Shown piece after piece: positions 53,185-64,000 of a stretch of DNA of 64,000 nt. Source of the stretch: Chondrilla cf. caribensis (lineage: Eukaryota; Porifera; Demospongiae; Chondrillida; Chondrillidae); assembly GCA_964020155.1 (NCBI GenBank), contig OZ026558.1:1496416-1560415 (forward strand), read 5' to 3'. The first letter of the stretch is position 1. Each line of letters starts with the position of its first letter. The notes under the pieces were generated by a model. It was not told where the DNA came from. It saw nothing but the letters and a program-made list of their open reading frames with translations, and did no database searches. The position numbers and the translations under genes were made by a program.

Positions 53185-56100
53185 TCACTCTTCCACATCG
53201 CTGTCGTCATCCTTGTGGACAGGAAGATAAGGCTGCACCTCGAATAGCCTCTTGTCCCATTTTGTGTGGTTCTTGTTATCCATCCTGCCATATGAGTAGT
53301 GATATTGGAAGATGATCATCTTACATTTGAGGACAGGTATCTCGATATCTGGTAAATCAGGACGGGAGAAATCACAGGTTATTCCCCACTTGTGATGGCC
53401 GCATTTCTTGCAGTACAATTGCTGGTTTTTGGTCATACCGATTGTCTCATGCAATGCGGCTCCCTTTTCTTCATGCTTTGAGAGGTTGGCTTTATCTGCA
53501 ACGTACTCCATATCAGGCAAGGTGAAGTGGGTGTCATGGAGGAGCCTCAGATCAGATCCACGGCATATAAACTCCCGACAACCTTTACAAAGTAAATGGA
53601 CTTTCTCTGCTGGGAAAGAACGGACACATTCCTGTTTCTTCTTGTCCAAGTCAGCGAGAATGAAGCGCTGACGTCGGGCAACTTCACCCTTGAGATCTGT
53701 GCCATTCATCAGCTTCAGAGCTTGCTCCACGAGTTCATCCTTGTACTTGTTCATTAGCTCACGCTGGTGGGACTTGGATGCCATCGGCACAACAGATATG
53801 TGCTGTGAGTCGTCACTTCTTCCTCTTCCACCGGTCTGCTTGTGCGATATCTCGTCCTTCACGTAGAGGAATCGGATCACAAGGTTGCAATTTGCCACAT
53901 CCAAGCCCTCTTCAAGAACAGAAGTGGCAAGTAATACATTTACTTTTCCTGACTCAAAGGCTGTCAGAACATCTTGTTGTTGATGGTCACTCATTCCTGG
54001 AACTTCGCTAGATCTGTTGTGCCCAACGCAGGTGTCTGGTCTGATGGAGGGGTCCCGAATGCCCTTGATCCACTTGTTCAGACACTTGGCATGATACTTG
54101 GTACGTGTGAACACAATTGCCCTTGATTCGGGTTTATTTCCAAATCCCAACTGAAGAATTTCAGAGAGGCTCTTCAAATGCTCACTCTCTGAACTGTTAC
54201 TGGCTATCCCGATAAGAACTTCCCGGATCTGTCTGTGTTGCTCATAAAGAACCTTGCCATGATCTGATTTTGAGGACTTGAAGTCTTCAGTTGCTTCCTC
54301 CAGTACATCCAGGGCGTACTTTGCTGTCAGATCCTCGTATACGCACAGCATATTGGCGTAGGCTTCCAAGTATTCCAGTGAGAGCATGTGTCTCTGGTGT
54401 TCTATCTGGGAGAAGGGTTTGGAGGTGACCTGAGACTGGAGATGTTGTACCCAAATGACGTAGCTGAATTCATTACGAGGATGGGCTGCCCGGACCAGTA
54501 TCTGTGCTTCTATTCTTTCCATGAAATCATTCACAATTTTGAAGAAGGGATCATTTGGTGTGCGTGAACTGGTTTGGAAAACTTGAATGGATGCAGAGAA
54601 CACAGTTCGGTCCAGTTCTTCCCTGTTCCTCACTACAATACTGAATCCTCTGGGTGCATCCATGAGGGCGCACATGTCGAGGAGATGGTCCCTGACCTCG
54701 CTCATGACGACTCGCTTGGCTCTACCAGCACCAGGAGTGGCTGTGAGTCCCACTACTTGAGGGCAAAGGTCACGTCTGCACTTGGTCTTCAAGTATTCAT
54801 GCATTATCTGTGAATACACGGAATATCCTCTCAAATTGTGGCATTCATCTAAAATGAGAAGACTGATGTCGGCCATCTTGGTATTCTGCTCCCTCAACGA
54901 TTTTGCCAGGATGCCATGTGTGCAGACGACAATATCGGATTCCTTCAACATGATGTGAAATTTCCCCTCGCTACCTCCATGTACGCCTTCCACGTGGACA
55001 TTTGGAAGATATGAACGGAAATGTTTGCACTGTTGGTGTGTCAGTGGAACACGGCTGACCACAAACACCACCTTCCCGAACCCCTGTTTCTCTATGAGGT
55101 GGTTGGAGATAATCCTGGCCGAGATGAGTGTCTTCCCTGACCCAGTGGGAGCACAGATGATGCAGTTGTCTCCTCCCAACCCGGTCTCTGCCAGTTCCTC
55201 CTGGTAACTGCGTAGCTTGAACTTTTCACTGATTGCATACTTCTCCTCAGGTGTTAGGGGAACGTTTGAAGGAAGGTGAGATTTTCTTTGTGGTTCATGT
55301 TCTCCAGTGGGGCCTATAGTGATGAAAATGCTCATAATAGTACTATTATAAACATAAAACACCTTACACTACTTGTAATAGTAGTATGTACAATGATCAA
55401 ATGGTTTTATTTAAAATTTAGAAAGTACTGTCATCCTGTTACTGTACATGTGTCTTCTGCAGGGTGTGTACTTACATGTTTACCTAATATGTACTGTACA
55501 CATCCCCCTGGTATGTACTGTACATGTCCCCTTCGGTATGTACTGTACATGTCCCCTTCGGTATGTACTGTAGAAGTCACACTGGCATGTACTGTAGAAG
55601 TCACACTGGCATGTACCTCACAAGTCCCCTTGGTATATACTGTACATGTCCCTTTGGTATGTACATACTTGTCATGCTGGTATGTACTGTCCCTATCTAC
55701 AACCTTGGTACGTATAATATACTAGTATTGTACAGGTCCCCCTAGTAATGCAGCTAATACTCACCATCTGTCTGTTCTGTTGGTCTTGAGGTTGCTTTGG
55801 TGTGTGGTTGAGGAGGGGATCTACCTGGTGAACTAGGACCATGTCCAGGACCTGTAACAGATGGAGAATTGTACATTATACACTATTTGGTCACAGGCAC
55901 AATATATGAAGGACAGTTACATTAATGATCACAAGTCGTGCACCCAGACATGTGCATGCATTCTGCAAATGTTTGAAATGCTATATGTATTACTGTGTTT
56001 GAACTGTTGTTGGGAAAATCCTTTCGGATTTAGGAGCGTTCAAAAACACAGTGTGGAGAAGAGAGTTCTTCATCTGGACATTTTAACCCTGTGGGTTGTC

Positions 56101-59089
56101 TTCAGCAGTCGGGGTACCTTGGGAGTTACCCTCCTTAAATAGGGTTTGGACTTGTGGCACCCCTACTGCTGAAGACAACCCACAGGGTTGAAATGTCCAG
56201 ATGAAGAACTCTCTTCAGCAGATTGCATTTTTGAACGTTCCTCGATCCGAAAGGATTTTCCCAACAACAGTTGGAAACTTCGCAGTCTGAAATCCCTATT
56301 CAAATGCTACTGTGTGTATATAAAACATGTATGTGTAAACACACACGGGAAAATTGTCTGGGTGTGTACGAAACTTAATCATCACAAACAAGATGGCTAC
56401 AGTATAATAATCATCCCAAGCACAACTGTGTATACTCTTTGAAGTCTGTCAGTGAATGGTCCATCTAACACTGCAGGTAATCCTCACCATCTGTCTGCTC
56501 TGTTGGTCTTGAGGTTGCTTTGGTGTGTGGTTGGGGAGGGGATCTACCTGGTGAACTAGGACCATGTCCAGGACCTGTAACAGATATAGAGAATTTTAAA
56601 TTATACACTATTTGGTCACAGACACAATATACAGTAGAAAGGACAGTTACATTAATGATCACAAGTTGTGCACCCAGACATGTACATGCATTCTGCAAAT
56701 GTTCGAAATGCTATACTGTGTGTATATAAAACATGCATGTGTAAACACACACGGGAAAATTGTCTGGGTGTGTACATATACAAAACTTAATCATCACAAA
56801 CAAGATGGCTACAGTATATAATCATCCCAAACAAATTGTGTATACTCTTTGAAGCCAGTGAATGGTCCATCTAACACTCCAGTGTATGTTGGGAAAATCT
56901 GTTTGGATTCAGGAACGTTGAGAAAAACACTCTGGTGAAGAGAGTTCTCCATCATTTCTCAACGTTCCTGAATCAAGGCAGATTTTCCCAACCACAGTTG
57001 GAAATATTGCAGTCCGAAATCCCTATATTTGATTCCGGTATACATAGGATTAAGACACATCTGGAACAGTTTCACTTACCATCTGTTTCTTCGAATTCTG
57101 TACCGATTGGAGCGATTGGTGTTTTGTGATTTGGGAGATCATGTGAGGCCTTTCCACCATCCTTTATCTCACTTACAGTTCTAAGAACCTGTAAAAATAG
57201 CACCAGTAACATCATTAATTTTGTACCAATAAAAGTAGCAAAGTACCACATGGTGGTGAGGACTACACCAGTGGAGGCTACAAGGTGACCTTCCCTGCTG
57301 GGTCTAGTACAACTCAATTTACAGTGAACATCACTGATATGTATTATGTAGGAGCACCAGATAAGCACCACCGGAGAACCATAAGCACAATCAGAGAACC
57401 ATAAGCACCACTGGAATACCATAAGCACCATTGGAGAAGCATAAGTACCACCAGAGTACCATAAGCACCACATTGGACCACATGAACTTGGAACATAACC
57501 TACAGTAAAGTGATCCTAATGAAATTGCATGTGCATAATTATACCTTTTCACATGGTGGGTTTTCTTCCCGTACCAATTCATTCTTCTTTTCTTCATAAT
57601 GACCTAAAAGAAGATGAACAGTTGCAAATCATTAAAAGCATCTTTCAAACATGACTGAGCTGAACCCTGTAGCAGTTGTGCCTATTATAATAACTGCCTA
57701 GTATACAAAAATAGCTGGAAGGAAAAAATAAAAGTAGCACACATGCGATTTCTTCAGATATATAAGCCTGTAGTCTGGTTGTGTGTGCAGTAATTTACAT
57801 TGAATGCTCTGGAGCAATCTTTAACTGTGTTTAATTTAGGTGGTCCAGGAGCAACAAGATTCACATTGAATGGGAACTATCAATGGAGAATGTGTAGATT
57901 CAGAAAGGCAAGCAGGTGGTCTGAGTGGACTGAAGTGGATTAACCATGATAATAATATCAATAGCAGGTGGGTTGTTAGATGTGGGGGTACGTAAGTGGA
58001 TTAATTAGTACGAGTAGTGGATTAAGATCTATCAACTACTCATACTACAATTAAAACTAATCATAATAATCCACTACTCGTACTACACTGAACCCTGATA
58101 GGCTAAAGTCCCGCTAATACTCTGCTAAGCAGAGATTGACAATTCATGCACAACATAGCCCGGTGCCACTGAAGAGGAGTGGTATTCTCCAAAAAGGCCT
58201 TATTATAATAGCACATTGAGAAAGAAATGAATACAATCGATTGGAGTGAAATCCTTTATCAAGTGGATTAATTATTATTAGGATGGTTTGATGTGGAGGG
58301 TGGCACTGGGTCAAGGAGAGTGGAAGTGAGTGGAGCGAGTGGAGGTTTACGGTTTGATGTTGAGATGAGTGGAGGTGAGTGGAAGTGGATGGTTCCATGT
58401 GGAAGGGATGAAAGTGGGATATAGTTCTATATACGTACACACACGTGGAGCTAGGTGAGCAGTGCAGTGCATGGATGGTACTGAGGCAGTCTCAAGTGGA
58501 TGCCCATGCACGAATGAATCAAGTGGAGTTTATAGGATGGAGTTCAGTGGATGACACCCAGTGACCATGAAGAGTAATTGTACGTGAAGGCCTGAAGAGG
58601 TCTAGAGGCATAGAAACCTATATATATATATATACATGCATGTAGAGATGATATATAGGTACTTGATATAGGCTCTAGATCTTATAGACGAAAGATTTTA
58701 AGAAATAGATTGTTTTAGGTGTCCGAAATTGATGGTTTGTATGTTCAATTTAATGCTTGTGGATGTGGATGTCTGGTTAAAATACGCGAGGTGGTGTTTC
58801 ATGCATCCCAACCTCTCAATTCATCAGCTAAGTACTTCATTGCCGGATCAGCTTCTTCGATACACTTCACAAATGTCGGGAACACACGCTTATCACCGTG
58901 TTCACGCAAATAACGGAGGATCAAGGCGTTCTTGACTCCCTTTGCGAGCCCTTCGCGCTCAATCTCATCAAACTGTTTACTGGTCAATATCTGTTCGGAG
59001 TAAAGTTCGGCTGCCACAGACTCTGGCTCCATACTCTTCCGAAGTGAGGAAAACATCTTCTGAACGGCATATTCCTGAGCCTCATCCAT
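53185..59089 (-). CDS. RIG-I-like receptor B (CARD, duplicated Pro-rich exons, DECH helicase)
   Basis: Proposed exons: 58813-59089 (CARD, MDEAQEYAVQKMFSSLRK to MKYLADELR), 57545-57603, 57080-57188, 56488-56574, 55765-55851, 53185-55313; 2748 nt, 915 residues. The helicase part is very close to gene A: APTGSGKT, DECHN, TATPG, LLATSVLEEGLDVANC, QTGGRGRSD, CKGC and CKKC. The 109-nt exon ending EETD matches gene A exon for exon. Two near-identical 87-nt exons (GPGHGPSSPGRSPPQPHT) have no counterpart in A. The CARD is different from that of A, and joining it needs a weak AGAG/GTTGGG donor at 58812. The phase fits, but without that splice the CARD exon would be a separate 96-residue gene stopping at 58799. 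Cytosolic RNA sensing is inferred from family. Confidence 0.87.
55484..55745. repeat. Minisatellite, roughly 24-bp unit, in RLR B intron
   Basis: Units like GGTATGTACTGTACATGTCC repeat about ten times with variation. Gene A has two or three related units at 50440-50505 in its matching intron, so the seed predates the gene duplication. Confidence 0.85.
56004..56270. mobile_element. Fold-back element in RLR B intron, long copy
   Basis: Ends are CTGTTGTTGGGAAAATCCTT and its reverse complement, and a second inner inverted pair is GAAGACAACCCACAGGGTT. Non-coding. Confidence 0.7.
56888..56992. mobile_element. Fold-back element in RLR B intron, short copy
   Basis: Starts GTTGGGAAAATCTGTTTGGA and ends CAGATTTTCCCAAC, a shorter relative of 56004-56270 at the same position of the duplicated exon-intron unit. 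Confidence 0.7.
57345..57475. repeat. Short minisatellite, 18-bp unit
   Basis: About seven copies of AACCATAAGCACCACTGG-like units within the RLR B intron. Confidence 0.75.
57604..58798 (-). other. RLR B intron (or intergenic if the CARD is a separate gene)
   Basis: Contains an inverted repeat TAGTACGAGTAGTGGATTA/TAATCCACTACTCGTACTA at about 58012-58085 and a dispersed repeat at about 58145-58265 shared with 2421-2540. No coding exon seen. Confidence 0.6.
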
Positions 59090-59564
59090 TACCGGCTAAC
59101 TTGTAAAGCACAGTCAATAGACCGGCCAGACTATATGATTAAAACTTTGTTTTTAGGCTATACTGACAAACGTGAAACAATATTATGTAACCACCCATGT
59201 ATATATATAGATTCTATACGCATATACATATGTTGGAGTATCTATGGTTATAGTACGTAGTTTCAGTATTTTTCTACAGTCACTGTCGTCTAATTCCGGT
59301 GCTTGGCTATTTCCTGAGAAGAACCTCGTTCCCAGGAACACGCTTACATCACGTGTGAATCTCGCGAGAAAATAATGAAATTAACACTGAACATACGAGA
59401 ACACGATATTAGTACCTGTCTCGCGCGAGTACACGTTGACTGGTAACTTGTTTCCTGACCTTTCTAGACAAGTGAAACCTAGACTAGGCTGTAGACTATT
59501 ATAACGTGCAACCACACTCTACTGAGGGATTACGTTTTAAACTTATGGCCGAAGATCGCTCAGG
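59090..59564. promoter_or_regulatory. Divergent promoter, CARD exon / 2OG oxygenase
   Basis: A 475-bp region between two genes pointing away from each other. It contains CpG-rich TCTCGCGAGA-like sequence (AATCTCGCGAGAAA near 59357 and TGTCTCGCGCGAG near 59417). TCTCGCGAGA is a known motif of bidirectional housekeeping promoters in vertebrates; use here is inferred. Confidence 0.5.
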
Positions 59565-60518
59565 ATGGAGAGTTTAAAGCTTCCTGTGATCGATCTGTCT
59601 TCTTCCGATCGACTTAACAATGCGAAGAGGCTCAACGAAGGCATGGCAACAGCGGGGTTCGTTTATCTTGACAACGTCCCTGGATTCGACAAAGAAAGGG
59701 AAAAGACACTTCACAAAGCAGCCGAATGGTTCTTTTGTCTACCGTTGGAGGAAAAGAAACTCGTTTCGTCCAAGAAATGGAACAAAGAGGCAGCAGGCGT
59801 CTACAGAGGGTACGTTCCGATCAATTTGGAAGAAGGTCACTTGAGAGAGCAGTATGAGACAGGTGGTACACTCCCGGATGGGGATCCCGACGTCGTGTCA
59901 GGGAATCCCCTCTACGAACCCACACCCTGGCCCAATGAAAATGGAGAGGATGTCCCCTTTCACCAGCTGCTAACAGCACACTATCAGGCCATGACTAATG
60001 CAGGTATGGAGTTTGTGCGACTGACAGCTATGGGTCTTGGTCTTGAGGAGGAAGTGTTTGCAAGGAAGTTTGCCAACAAACCAGTGTCCAGTCTACGCAT
60101 CATGCACTATCCCACATATGGTGAATCAGACAGACCTACCTTCACCTGTGAGGAGCACATAGATTCAGCATTTGTGACTCTTCTTGTTACATTCTCCTAT
60201 CCTGGTCTGGAGATACGTCGAGAGGATGGTTCATGGATGGCAGTGGAGCCAAGGCCTGGATCCATTGTGGTCAACATTGGGGAGCTTCTCTCACGACTCA
60301 CCAATGGGCGATGCAAGGCAACTTATCATCGCGTGCGCGACACAGGGATTGAAAGGTATTCCGTTCCTTTCTTCTTCGAGCCGTGTTTCCATGCTGAGTT
60401 TGAGTTTCCGGACGACTCCAGCAGAATTGTGTACGGCAATTGGTCGATTAAGAGAATGAGGCGACACAAATATCAATATGAACATGTTCCAGACTTCAAT
60501 GCCTCCAAAATTATATAA
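59565..60518 (+). CDS. Isopenicillin-N-synthase-like 2-oxoglutarate/Fe(II) oxygenase
   Basis: Single exon, 317 residues, typical length for the family. The N-terminal DIOX_N-type part is LPVIDLSSSDRLNNAKRLNE and GFVYLDNVPG. The double-stranded beta-helix carries the iron ligands H198 and D200 (EEHIDSAFVTLL) and H255 (TYHRV), and the 2-oxoglutarate-binding R264 and S266 (ERYSVPFFFEP). LRIMHYPTY and PGSIVVNIGE are further family marks. It should be an active cytosolic oxidase or hydroxylase; the substrate cannot be inferred. Such genes are common in plants, fungi and bacteria and less so in animals. The lack of introns beside intron-rich neighbours could reflect retroposition or lateral gain. 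Start ATG is the first after in-frame stops and gives the expected N-terminus. Confidence 0.92.
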   Translation: MESLKLPVIDLSSSDRLNNAKRLNEGMATAGFVYLDNVPGFDKEREKTLHKAAEWFFCLPLEEKKLVSSKKWNKEAAGVYRGYVPINLEEGHLREQYETGGTLPDGDPDVVSGNPLYEPTPWPNENGEDVPFHQLLTAHYQAMTNAGMEFVRLTAMGLGLEEEVFARKFANKPVSSLRIMHYPTYGESDRPTFTCEEHIDSAFVTLLVTFSYPGLEIRREDGSWMAVEPRPGSIVVNIGELLSRLTNGRCKATYHRVRDTGIERYSVPFFFEPCFHAEFEFPDDSSRIVYGNWSIKRMRRHKYQYEHVPDFNASKII

Positions 60519-61405
60519 TAATTGTGTATTAATCACATAATATCATTGTTGGTATATAATAGTATTTTTAATTATTATAAGGAATCTGTATAATAAGGTA
60601 ATTGACGGTGTTCAGTACTGTATATTATTTGATATATTTTATATAATTTTTATGTGTCTATTTCTATTTATTATTATATACATTTAATTTATGACCACCA
60701 TGGATGTATTGCATAATAACACGTACATATAATTTCCAAAGTAATAGTACACATATATAATATCACCATACAAAATTAATATGAATTATGTGTATAAATC
60801 AATAATATACATATGATTACGGCTATAATTACTGTACCAATCTCTATTAAAGGTAAATAGTACTAGTAGCATACTATTGATATACATAGTAGCTAGAGTG
60901 ATAATTATACGGATTTATAATATAACATTGATCCACAGGGACTTATAGGAAAAACATCAAACTTCCGTTATTCATACTCTATCTGATATTGATCGATGTC
61001 AGTGGGCCTTTAACATTTCGTCCATGTAGAATTCAGAACAATGTATTTATAGACCCCAGTAGGTGCTCATGCATTCAAATATCTATAGTTTGAGAACGTT
61101 TGTGATTGCTTGTGCTACATTGAAGCAGGTCAGATAGTTGCATGGGATTACGTGTACTATATAATCTAGATGTGGATGATTTCACAGTGCAGCCAGTATA
61201 TAGTCTACCTACTAAATTAGGCCCGAGTATAGTTTCCGCACAATAGTAACCACGTACGTATATATTATGTATAATACAGTTTTACTGAATATCATGGACT
61301 GGAAATATGGTACCAAAGTGTCCTTTATAGAGAGGTCCCACTGTACATGCATATCGGACACGTGATCATGAATGTGTTCCCTCGCAAATGACGTCATTGA
61401 GTAAA
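60519..61405. other. Intergenic region, oxygenase / CPSF1
   Basis: Strongly AT-rich 3' flank of the oxygenase, then a half-MITE at about 61310-61346 (GTGTCCTTTATAGAGAGGTC) and the CPSF1 promoter. Confidence 0.6.
61389..61396 (+). promoter_or_regulatory. CRE-type site TGACGTCA in CPSF1 promoter
   Basis: Perfect cAMP-response-element palindrome 63 bp before the CPSF1 ATG, followed after 7 bp by AAAATGGCCGCC, a YY1-like motif. The spacing fits a compact TATA-less housekeeping promoter. Confidence 0.5.
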
Positions 61406-61441
61406 ATGGCCGCCACCCCGAAGTCCATGACTCGGGAGTAA
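61406..61441 (+). CDS. Upstream ORF before CPSF1 (11 codons)
   Basis: ATGGCCGCC opens a short frame MAATPKSMTRE ending TAA 17 nt before the CPSF1 start. Whether it is transcribed depends on the start site; it may only be the YY1-like promoter motif. Confidence 0.35.
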   Translation: MAATPKSMTRE

Positions 61442-61458
61442 GGAGGGAAATTGTCGTC

Positions 61459-63270
61459 ATGTATGCGTTATACAAAGAGCTGCATCCACCGACGTCTGTG
61501 GATCATTGTGTTTCGTGCAGATTTACGAGTGAAACGGATGCCAATGTCATTACAGCATCTGGCCATGTTTTACGAGTTTATAAAGTTCGTAAGGTGAGGA
61601 CCATCTATTTGTCTTGCAAACGAGGAATGGAACAGTTGATATTTTAGCTTTCCGAGCGATATCTCCTGAGGTTTTGAAAGTCCAATTTATGTGTTCGTTT
61701 ATCTACGTACGTAAGTACGTACTTGCAATCCACCTTCACCATATTGTACATTGCAACTCAGTTGTTTTAGTCAGTAAATTCACTCGAACTAGGTTCTGAG
61801 CTCGTGTACACTGTACCGACCAGTAACGATAATATTTTCTATTACACCCGATAAAAAGTACTGATTTGGTGTACCCAACACAGTGTCTGTAGGCACTCCA
61901 CGAAGTCACACTTGTAGATTCATGCTACAGCTAGTATGGTGTGCTAGCATGGTGTGCCTGTATCATGTGCTAGTATAGTGTGCATGTATCATTTGCTAGT
62001 ATAGTGTGCCAGTATAGTGTGCATGTATCATTTGCTAGTATGGTGTACCTGTATCATGTGCTAGTATGGTGTATCTGCATAGTACTAGTATGGTGTGCTG
62101 AATCGTGTGCTAGCTAGTATGGTGTGCCAGTATTGTGTACTAGTATGATATGCCAGCATGGAGTAGTGCTCAAATGGTATATGCTCTGGTTGGTGGAATA
62201 TCGTGTTGTGTTTGCTGCATCATTGATTCACTGATAGATGAAACCTTGCAGTTTTCAGGAGCAGTTAGAAACACTCTTTTCCCTGTTTCCTGATTTTTTT
62301 CACCCTGAGGATCGTTCTCAGTAGAAGTCAAATCACTCCAAACCTCATAGGTTTCATCTACCAAATATATTGAGTTCAGTGCAGTGAGAACCCCTCATTC
62401 TGTTACTTCCTTGTGTTTCTTTCATCTTGTCACAGGTTAAGTCTGCTGGTGGTGGGCAGGAATGTAAGTTCATAATGTCATTCTATCCTGTAATTTGTAA
62501 ACCTGTTCACTTATGGTGATATGTAGTAACCCAGACCTTTATGTGGTACTGACCAATTGTACTCTATACAGTAGAAATGAGTTGAGACAAACTCCTTAAG
62601 GCTTATTCCTGCTTAACACAAACCAATTTTTGAGCATTATTTGGTTTACTGTAGTAGTGTACTGTAATGAACAAATCCTGATAAAATGAACAACAAGGGC
62701 AGATTTTGTGGGTCCCTTATAGTTTGTCTCAACATGTTTTACTATGATATGGTATGGGGTTCATTGCTGTGTGAGTTGTAGTGATTAGTGGAACAAAACC
62801 CAGCAAAATCACATAATTCCCTTCAACAGAAACCAGGACGTATCAATCCATGGATCTTCTTCAGTTGTATCTGAAATTTAGTGTGTGTGACTCTGAGAAT
62901 ATTGCGTTTCTACTATATTCATACTATTATCACTGTTGTGTTGCACAGAATATGTCCTACATTTATCATAGACTGTATGCCATATGTATTGTAGTATACT
63001 AGTGTAGGTACATACCCGGACATGTGTATATCTGTATACGTATGTATTTATGTATATTATGTACACTATAAATAACTGTGTCACTGTCTTGGCCTGCAGC
63101 ATGGAAACTTGAGTATATGTTTGAAAATCGACTTCTTGATGCTATCATTTCACTGGGCTCTACAAGGCTGGCTAAGTCAACCAGGGATGTTCTCCTCTTG
63201 GGCTTCAGAGAAGCTAAGGTATTTTGTTGCATTTGTGTGTGTACGTGATGTGGTATGTGTGTGTGTGATG

Positions 63271-63331
<61 letters not shown>

Positions 63332-63334
63332 GTG

Positions 63335-63382
<48 letters not shown>

Positions 63383-63418
63383 ACGTGTGTGTGTACATGT
63401 GTGTGTGCGTGTGCGTGC

Positions 63419-63463
<45 letters not shown>

Positions 63464-63589
63464 TGTACATATAGTGTGTCACCTATCCATTGTGCTGATT
63501 GTGTGCAGCTATCAGTGGTGGAGTTTGATCTGGAAGTCCATGACATCCACACAGTCTCTTTGCACTACTTTGAAGATGAAGAATCCAAA
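61459..63589 (+). CDS. CPSF1: CPSF1 (CPSF160), 5' part, continues beyond window
   Basis: Exons: 61459-61593 (MYALYKELHPPTSVDHCVSC to HVLRVYKVRK), 62436-62463, 63100-63218 (WKLEYMFENRLLDAIISLGS to VLLLGFREAK), 63509-63589 (LSVVEFDLEVHDIHTVSLHY to FEDEESK). All junctions are GT-AG and phases agree. The start and the LSVVE(F/Y)D...LSLHYFE block are hallmarks of the 160-kDa subunit of cleavage and polyadenylation specificity factor, a nuclear beta-propeller scaffold that with WDR33 and CPSF30 recognises AAUAAA. Only about 121 residues are in the window; the protein is usually over 1300. A pyrimidine-rich stretch at 63905-63997 lies in the next intron. Confidence 0.93.
61925..62165. repeat. Irregular minisatellite in CPSF1 intron 1
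   Basis: Repeats of TGCTAGTATGGTGTGC and CTGTATCATG with variable spacing, about a dozen units. Confidence 0.8.
62235..62361. mobile_element. Small inverted-repeat element in CPSF1 intron 1
   Basis: TAGATGAAACCT at the left and AGGTTTCATCTA at the right bracket about 100 bp of non-coding sequence. A minus-strand open frame across it has no recognisable protein. Confidence 0.55.
63255..63470. repeat. Compound (TG)n microsatellite in CPSF1 intron
   Basis: TG repeats with TGTTGTGTTG and GCGCGTG interruptions between the exons at 63100 and 63509; it ends about 40 bp before the acceptor. Confidence 0.94.
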
Positions 63590-64000
63590 GTACGTACAGT
63601 ATCCTTCGCATGTCTACAAGGATATCAAACAATTTGTGTAAATAGTCAAACATAAACTACCTTATTGTATTGAGTATATATTGTCTGATGTGTACTTTTA
63701 CAGGTAGTGTGTGAGAGGATAACCAAACCAATTTGAACATGGGATCCTTAGAAATAGCAGGAAATAATGACTAGAATGTCATGCTTTTCATATTTTGTAC
63801 TTATTTCTCCTTCAACATTTACTACCTAAAGTTTAAGTAGTTACCTCTTTGGAAATTGATACGGGTACATTGTGACATTTGATTCTATTAATTAATCTGT
63901 TGATCTCTCTTTCCTTCTGCCCACACACCTCCTCCTCTCTCTACCTCTCTCTTTCCACCTCTCTCCTCCATTCTCTTCTCCTCCCTCCATCCCCTTCTAA
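63590..64000 (+). other. CPSF1 intron, cut by window end
   Basis: No further CPSF1 exon recognised. The last 95 bases are strongly pyrimidine-rich (CTCCTCTCT repeats). Confidence 0.6.

Noticed and set aside
59565..60518. Beta-lactam biosynthesis gene
   Set aside because: IPNS-like fold and ligands are shared by many oxygenases; no peptide synthetase or other pathway gene is nearby.
62170..62364. Small protein on the minus strand
   Set aside because: It lies within an inverted-repeat element and resembles no known family.

Overview
The window looks like nuclear DNA of a marine invertebrate, most likely a sponge (Porifera, probably a demosponge). It has GT-AG introns, housekeeping animal genes (TIMELESS, AVL9, CPSF1), a six-SRCR receptor tyrosine kinase, CARD-carrying RIG-I-like helicases, and a tandem array of short collagen/fibrinogen-like secreted proteins of a kind typical of sponges and cnidarians. 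(TG)n microsatellites, minisatellites and small fold-back elements are abundant. The species cannot be named from sequence alone.

Layout. 1-12123 (+): 3' half of TIMELESS (16 exons), including a coding minisatellite. 12736-30295 (-): seven single-exon paralogues encoding a signal peptide, a CxxCC motif, a short collagen stretch, a Pro/Thr linker and a fibrinogen-like Cys-rich domain. One copy carries a frameshift, and the array also holds a 3'-end relic of a deleted copy and an inverted fragment. 32528-40876 (-): a 16-exon receptor tyrosine kinase with signal peptide, six SRCR domains, one membrane segment and a split kinase; the fourth SRCR exon has an in-frame TAG. 42401-45007 (+): AVL9 with a non-coding first exon. 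47060-59089 (-): a RIG-I-like receptor cluster with two full genes (48178-52603 and 53185-59089) and a third collapsed to a CARD exon plus the last codons and 3' UTR. 59565-60518 (+): a single-exon isopenicillin-N-synthase-like 2-oxoglutarate/Fe(II) oxygenase, divergent from the CARD exon of the second helicase gene. 61459-64000 (+): 5' end of CPSF1, continuing past the window.

Most of the window is therefore a run of tandemly expanding, probably defence- or recognition-related families (collagen/FReD-like, SRCR kinase, RLR), set between housekeeping genes. TIMELESS (replication fork protection), AVL9 (late secretory traffic) and CPSF1 (mRNA 3'-end processing) have no evident functional link to them. 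Exon boundaries of the multi-exon genes were built by hand from splice motifs, phase and family similarity. Every exon length given here keeps frame, but transcripts have not been checked.
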